A stretch of DNA of 64,000 bases from Aromatoleum aromaticum EbN1 (GTDB lineage: Bacteria > Pseudomonadota > Gammaproteobacteria > Burkholderiales > Rhodocyclaceae). The translations under genes and the position numbers were made by a program. The stretch covers positions 4,147,400 through 4,211,399 of the forward strand of contig NC_006513.1 of assembly GCF_000025965.1 (NCBI RefSeq), written 5' to 3'. The notes below the pieces were generated by a model. That model did not search any database and was not told where the DNA came from. It worked only from the letters and a program-made list of their open reading frames with translations. This document shows, in pieces, positions 61,495-64,000 of this stretch (position 1 is its first letter; each line of letters opens with the position of its first letter).

Positions 61495-61529
61495 TCGACG
61501 TTTAGAACGTAACAACGAGCGAGTTTGTA

Positions 61530-63239
61530 ATGGTGCTGACTGGTGCGGAAATTGTAATCAGGTGTCTTCAGGAAGAAAAGGTCGAATACGTGTTCGGCTA
61601 CCCTGGCGGCGCCGTCCTCTTCATCTACGATGCACTTTTCAACCAGGACAAGGTACGCCACGTACTGGTGCGCCACGAACAGGCCGCAGTGCACGCAGCC
61701 GACGGCTTTGCCCGCAGCACCGAAACCGTCGGCGTCGCGCTGGTGACTTCCGGCCCCGGCGCCACCAACGCGATCACCGGCATCGCCACCGCCTATTGCG
61801 ACTCGATCCCGATGGTGATCATCAGCGGCCAGGTTCCGACCGCCGCGATCGGACAGGACGCATTCCAGGAAGTCGACACTGTCGGCATCACGCGCCCGTG
61901 CGTCAAGCACAACTACCTCGTCAAGGATGTCCGCGACATCGCGACGACGATCAAGAAGGCGTTCTACCTCGCCAAGACCGGCCGTCCGGGGCCGGTGCTG
62001 GTCGACATCCCCAAGGATGTCTCGATGCACAAATGCGAATTCGAGTACCCGAAAGAGGTCTCGATGCGTTCGTACAATCCGGTGCTCAAGGGCCACCAGG
62101 GGCAGATCCGCAAAGCCGTGCAGCTGCTGCTCGAAGCCAAGCGCCCGATGATCTACACCGGCGGCGGTGTCGTGCTGTCGGATGCGGCCGAACAGCTCAC
62201 CAAACTCACCCGCCTGCTCGGGTTCCCGATCACCAACACGCTGATGGGTCTGGGCGGCTACCCGGCGAGCGACCGCCAGTACCTTGGCATGCCCGGCATG
62301 CACGGCACCTACGAAGCCAACATGGCGATGCATTACAGCGACGTGCTGCTCGCCATCGGCGCGCGCTTCGACGATCGCGTCATCGGTGATCCGGCCAATT
62401 TCGCCGAGGAGCCGCGCAAGATCATCCACGTCGACATCGATCCGTCGTCGATCTCGAAGCGCGTCCGCGTCGATGTCCCGATCGTCGGCGATGTCAAGGA
62501 AGTACTCGAAGAGATGATCCGGCAGATCGAAGCCTCGTCCGCCCGCCCGGACGTCGAAACCGTCGGCACGTGGTGGAAGCAGGTTGACGAATGGCGCCGC
62601 CGCGAGTGCATGAAGTTCAAGAACTCGGACGAGATCATCAAGCCGCAGTTCGTGATCCAGAAGCTATGGGAAGTGACCGGCGGCGACGCCTTCATCACAT
62701 CCGACGTCGGCCAGCATCAGATGTGGGCCTCGCAGTACTACCGCTTCGACAAGCCGCGCCGCTGGCTCAACTCCGGCGGCCTCGGCACGATGGGCGTCGG
62801 CCTGCCGTACGCTATGGGTGCGCAGCTCGCGCACCCCGGGTCCCAGGTCGCATGCGTCACCGGCGAAGCGTCGATCCAGATGAACATCCAGGAATTGTCG
62901 ACGTGCAAGCAGTTCCGGCTGCCGATCAAGATCGTGAACCTGAACAACCGCTACCTCGGCATGGTCCGCCAGTGGCAGCAGCTCTTCCACGGCGAGCGCT
63001 ACTCCGAGTCCTACATGGATTCGCTGCCCGATTTCGCGAAGCTCGCCGAATCCTACGGTCACGTCGGCTTCAGGATCGAAAAGCCGGCTGACGTGGAAGG
63101 CGCGCTGCGTGAAGCTTTCGGCCGCAAGAACGACCTGGTGTTTCTCGACTTCCAGATCGACCAGACCGAAAACGTTTACCCCATGGTTCAGGGCGGCAAG
63201 GGTCTCACCGAGATGATCCTGTCCGCCGAAGACCTGTAA
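61530..63239 (+). CDS. ilvI: acetolactate synthase large (catalytic) subunit
   Basis: A 569-residue ThDP enzyme for the first common step of valine, leucine and isoleucine synthesis. YVFGYPGGAVLFIYDAL and RHEQAAVHAADGFAR hold the catalytic Glu. SGPGATNAITGIATAY, GQVPTAAIGQDAFQE and GGLGTMGVGLPYAMGAQLA follow. The ThDP/Mg motif GEASIQMNIQELSTCKQF begins GE rather than GD, and ends with LNNRYLGMVRQWQ. Length matches the family. ilvH follows after 146 bp. Confidence 0.96.
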   Translation: MVLTGAEIVIRCLQEEKVEYVFGYPGGAVLFIYDALFNQDKVRHVLVRHEQAAVHAADGFARSTETVGVALVTSGPGATNAITGIATAYCDSIPMVIISGQVPTAAIGQDAFQEVDTVGITRPCVKHNYLVKDVRDIATTIKKAFYLAKTGRPGPVLVDIPKDVSMHKCEFEYPKEVSMRSYNPVLKGHQGQIRKAVQLLLEAKRPMIYTGGGVVLSDAAEQLTKLTRLLGFPITNTLMGLGGYPASDRQYLGMPGMHGTYEANMAMHYSDVLLAIGARFDDRVIGDPANFAEEPRKIIHVDIDPSSISKRVRVDVPIVGDVKEVLEEMIRQIEASSARPDVETVGTWWKQVDEWRRRECMKFKNSDEIIKPQFVIQKLWEVTGGDAFITSDVGQHQMWASQYYRFDKPRRWLNSGGLGTMGVGLPYAMGAQLAHPGSQVACVTGEASIQMNIQELSTCKQFRLPIKIVNLNNRYLGMVRQWQQLFHGERYSESYMDSLPDFAKLAESYGHVGFRIEKPADVEGALREAFGRKNDLVFLDFQIDQTENVYPMVQGGKGLTEMILSAEDL

Positions 63240-63385
63240 TCACCGTTCGTTTCGCGGCGCGCGCCGACACCCCCGGCGCGCCGTGCGACGGGGCGCTTAC
63301 CGGCCCCCGCCGCCGCGGATGCCGGCTTCCGGCAGTCCGTATCCGCGGAAGCACGGTTCAATCGTAGACCTCGAAAGAGAACATC

Positions 63386-63877
63386 ATGAGACACGTCATC
63401 TCCCTGCTGATCGAGAACGAATCCGGCGCGCTGTCGCGTGTCTCGGGATTGTTCTCGGCGCGCGGCTACAACATCGAATCGCTGACCGTGGCGCCCACCG
63501 AGGACGCCTCGATGTCACGCATGACCATCGTCACGTCCGGCTCCGACGACATCATCGAGCAGATCACCAAGCAGCTCAACAAGCTCGTCGAAGTCATCAA
63601 GGTCGTCGACATTTCCGAATCGGCGCACATCGAGCGCGAGCTGATGATCACGAAAGTCCGCGCAACCGGCAAGGACCGCGACGAGATGAAACGCATGGCG
63701 GACATCTTTCGCGCCCGCGTCATCGACGTGACCGACACCTCCTACGTGATCGAACTCACCGGCAACCAGTCGAAGCTCGATGCCTTCATCGATGCCATCG
63801 AGCCGGCGCTGATCCTCGAAATCGTCCGCTCCGGCGTATGCGGCATCGGCCGTGGCGACCGCATCCTGAAAGTCTGA
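63386..63877 (+). CDS. ilvH: acetolactate synthase small (regulatory) subunit
   Basis: A 163-residue ACT-domain protein: RHVISLLIENESGALSRVSGLFSARGYNIESLTVAPTED (N-terminal ACT, pattern) confers valine feedback inhibition, and the C-terminal ACT-like half ends SGVCGIGRGDRILKV. It binds and stimulates the ilvI product. AAAGAGAA precedes the ATG. Confidence 0.96.
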   Translation: MRHVISLLIENESGALSRVSGLFSARGYNIESLTVAPTEDASMSRMTIVTSGSDDIIEQITKQLNKLVEVIKVVDISESAHIERELMITKVRATGKDRDEMKRMADIFRARVIDVTDTSYVIELTGNQSKLDAFIDAIEPALILEIVRSGVCGIGRGDRILKV

Positions 63878-63991
63878 CGCCGAACTCATCTGCCAAAATC
63901 ACCCGCCGGCCGAACCATTTGCGACCGGTGCGAGCGCCGCTATCATGGCGGGCGCCGGAAGCACTCCCCATCGAAAGCTGAAAGGAACAAC

Positions 63992-64000
63992 ATGAAAGTC
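63992..64000 (+). CDS. ilvC: start of a gene, probably ilvC (partial)
   Basis: Only ATG AAA GTC is inside the window, preceded by AAAGGAACAAC, a good ribosome binding site. Ketol-acid reductoisomerase genes normally follow ilvH and begin MKV, so ilvC is expected. Nine bases cannot prove it. Confidence 0.5.

Noticed and set aside
60474..62429. A 651-codon open frame on the minus strand running antisense through the first 900 bases of ilvI
   Set aside because: Only its last 124 codons (DUF3619) have family support, overlap and coupling; the rest mirrors ilvI codons and has no recognisable protein features.

Overview
The window is 64 kb of GC-rich, densely packed chromosome. Gene content and order (trxB / ftsK-lolA-rarA-serS, nadE-glnB, pcnB-folK-deoxynucleoside kinase-panB-panC, ECF sigma-DUF3619-DUF3106 divergent from ilvI-ilvH-ilvC) point to a betaproteobacterium, most likely Rhodocyclales of the Azoarcus/Aromatoleum/Thauera type. 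That placement is an inference from synteny and protein sequence, not a database result.

Layout. 0-8 kb: ergothioneine-type histidine methyltransferase, PRC-barrel protein, two GT9 glycosyltransferases, a DUF4254-GT2 fusion and an L-2-hydroxyglutarate oxidase-like flavoprotein. 8.2-22 kb: housekeeping block with tRNA-Ser(CGA) and serS, rarA, lolA, ftsK, a Crp/Fnr regulator, trxB, an unusual Smr protein, glnB, nadE, a COG3146 protein and ppa. 22.1-33.5 kb: a 13-gene plus-strand operon for an aryl-polyene-type pigment (type II PKS/FAS-like enzymes, aryl-acid ligase, acyltransferase, LolA-like carrier, MMPL exporter, deacetylase, methyltransferase). Nearly every junction is a 4-base stop/start overlap. 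It converges on a minus-strand set (MipA/OmpV, PlsC-like acyltransferase, GT2) that probably belongs to the same pathway.

36.1-40.1 kb: an accessory island of small, poorly known genes (membrane/coiled-coil protein, zinc-ribbon/ankyrin protein, an overlapping two-gene module resembling DUF1828/DUF1829 proteins, a small coiled-coil membrane protein). It ends in a 27-bp inverted repeat enclosing two opposed terminators and a higBA toxin-antitoxin pair. 40.1-51.5 kb: periplasmic-type ATP DNA ligase, miaA, a permease, an RND efflux pump with its adaptor directly behind purM, an AI-2E-family membrane protein, hda and a HAD phosphatase. 51.5-64 kb: pcnB, folK, deoxynucleoside kinase, panB, panC, a CBS protein, pepN, an RDD protein, the ECF sigma operon, then ilvI, ilvH and the first codons of a gene that is probably ilvC.

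How the parts work together: the pigment operon encodes aryl starter activation (AMP ligase), carriage (ACP), condensation (KS plus short KS-like partner), ketoreduction, dehydration (two hot-dog proteins), and membrane attachment and export (acyltransferases, LolA-like, MMPL). Starter synthesis, a second ACP, a thioesterase and a second full KS are not visible here and must be encoded elsewhere or be dispensable. No insertion sequence, rRNA or CRISPR array was seen.
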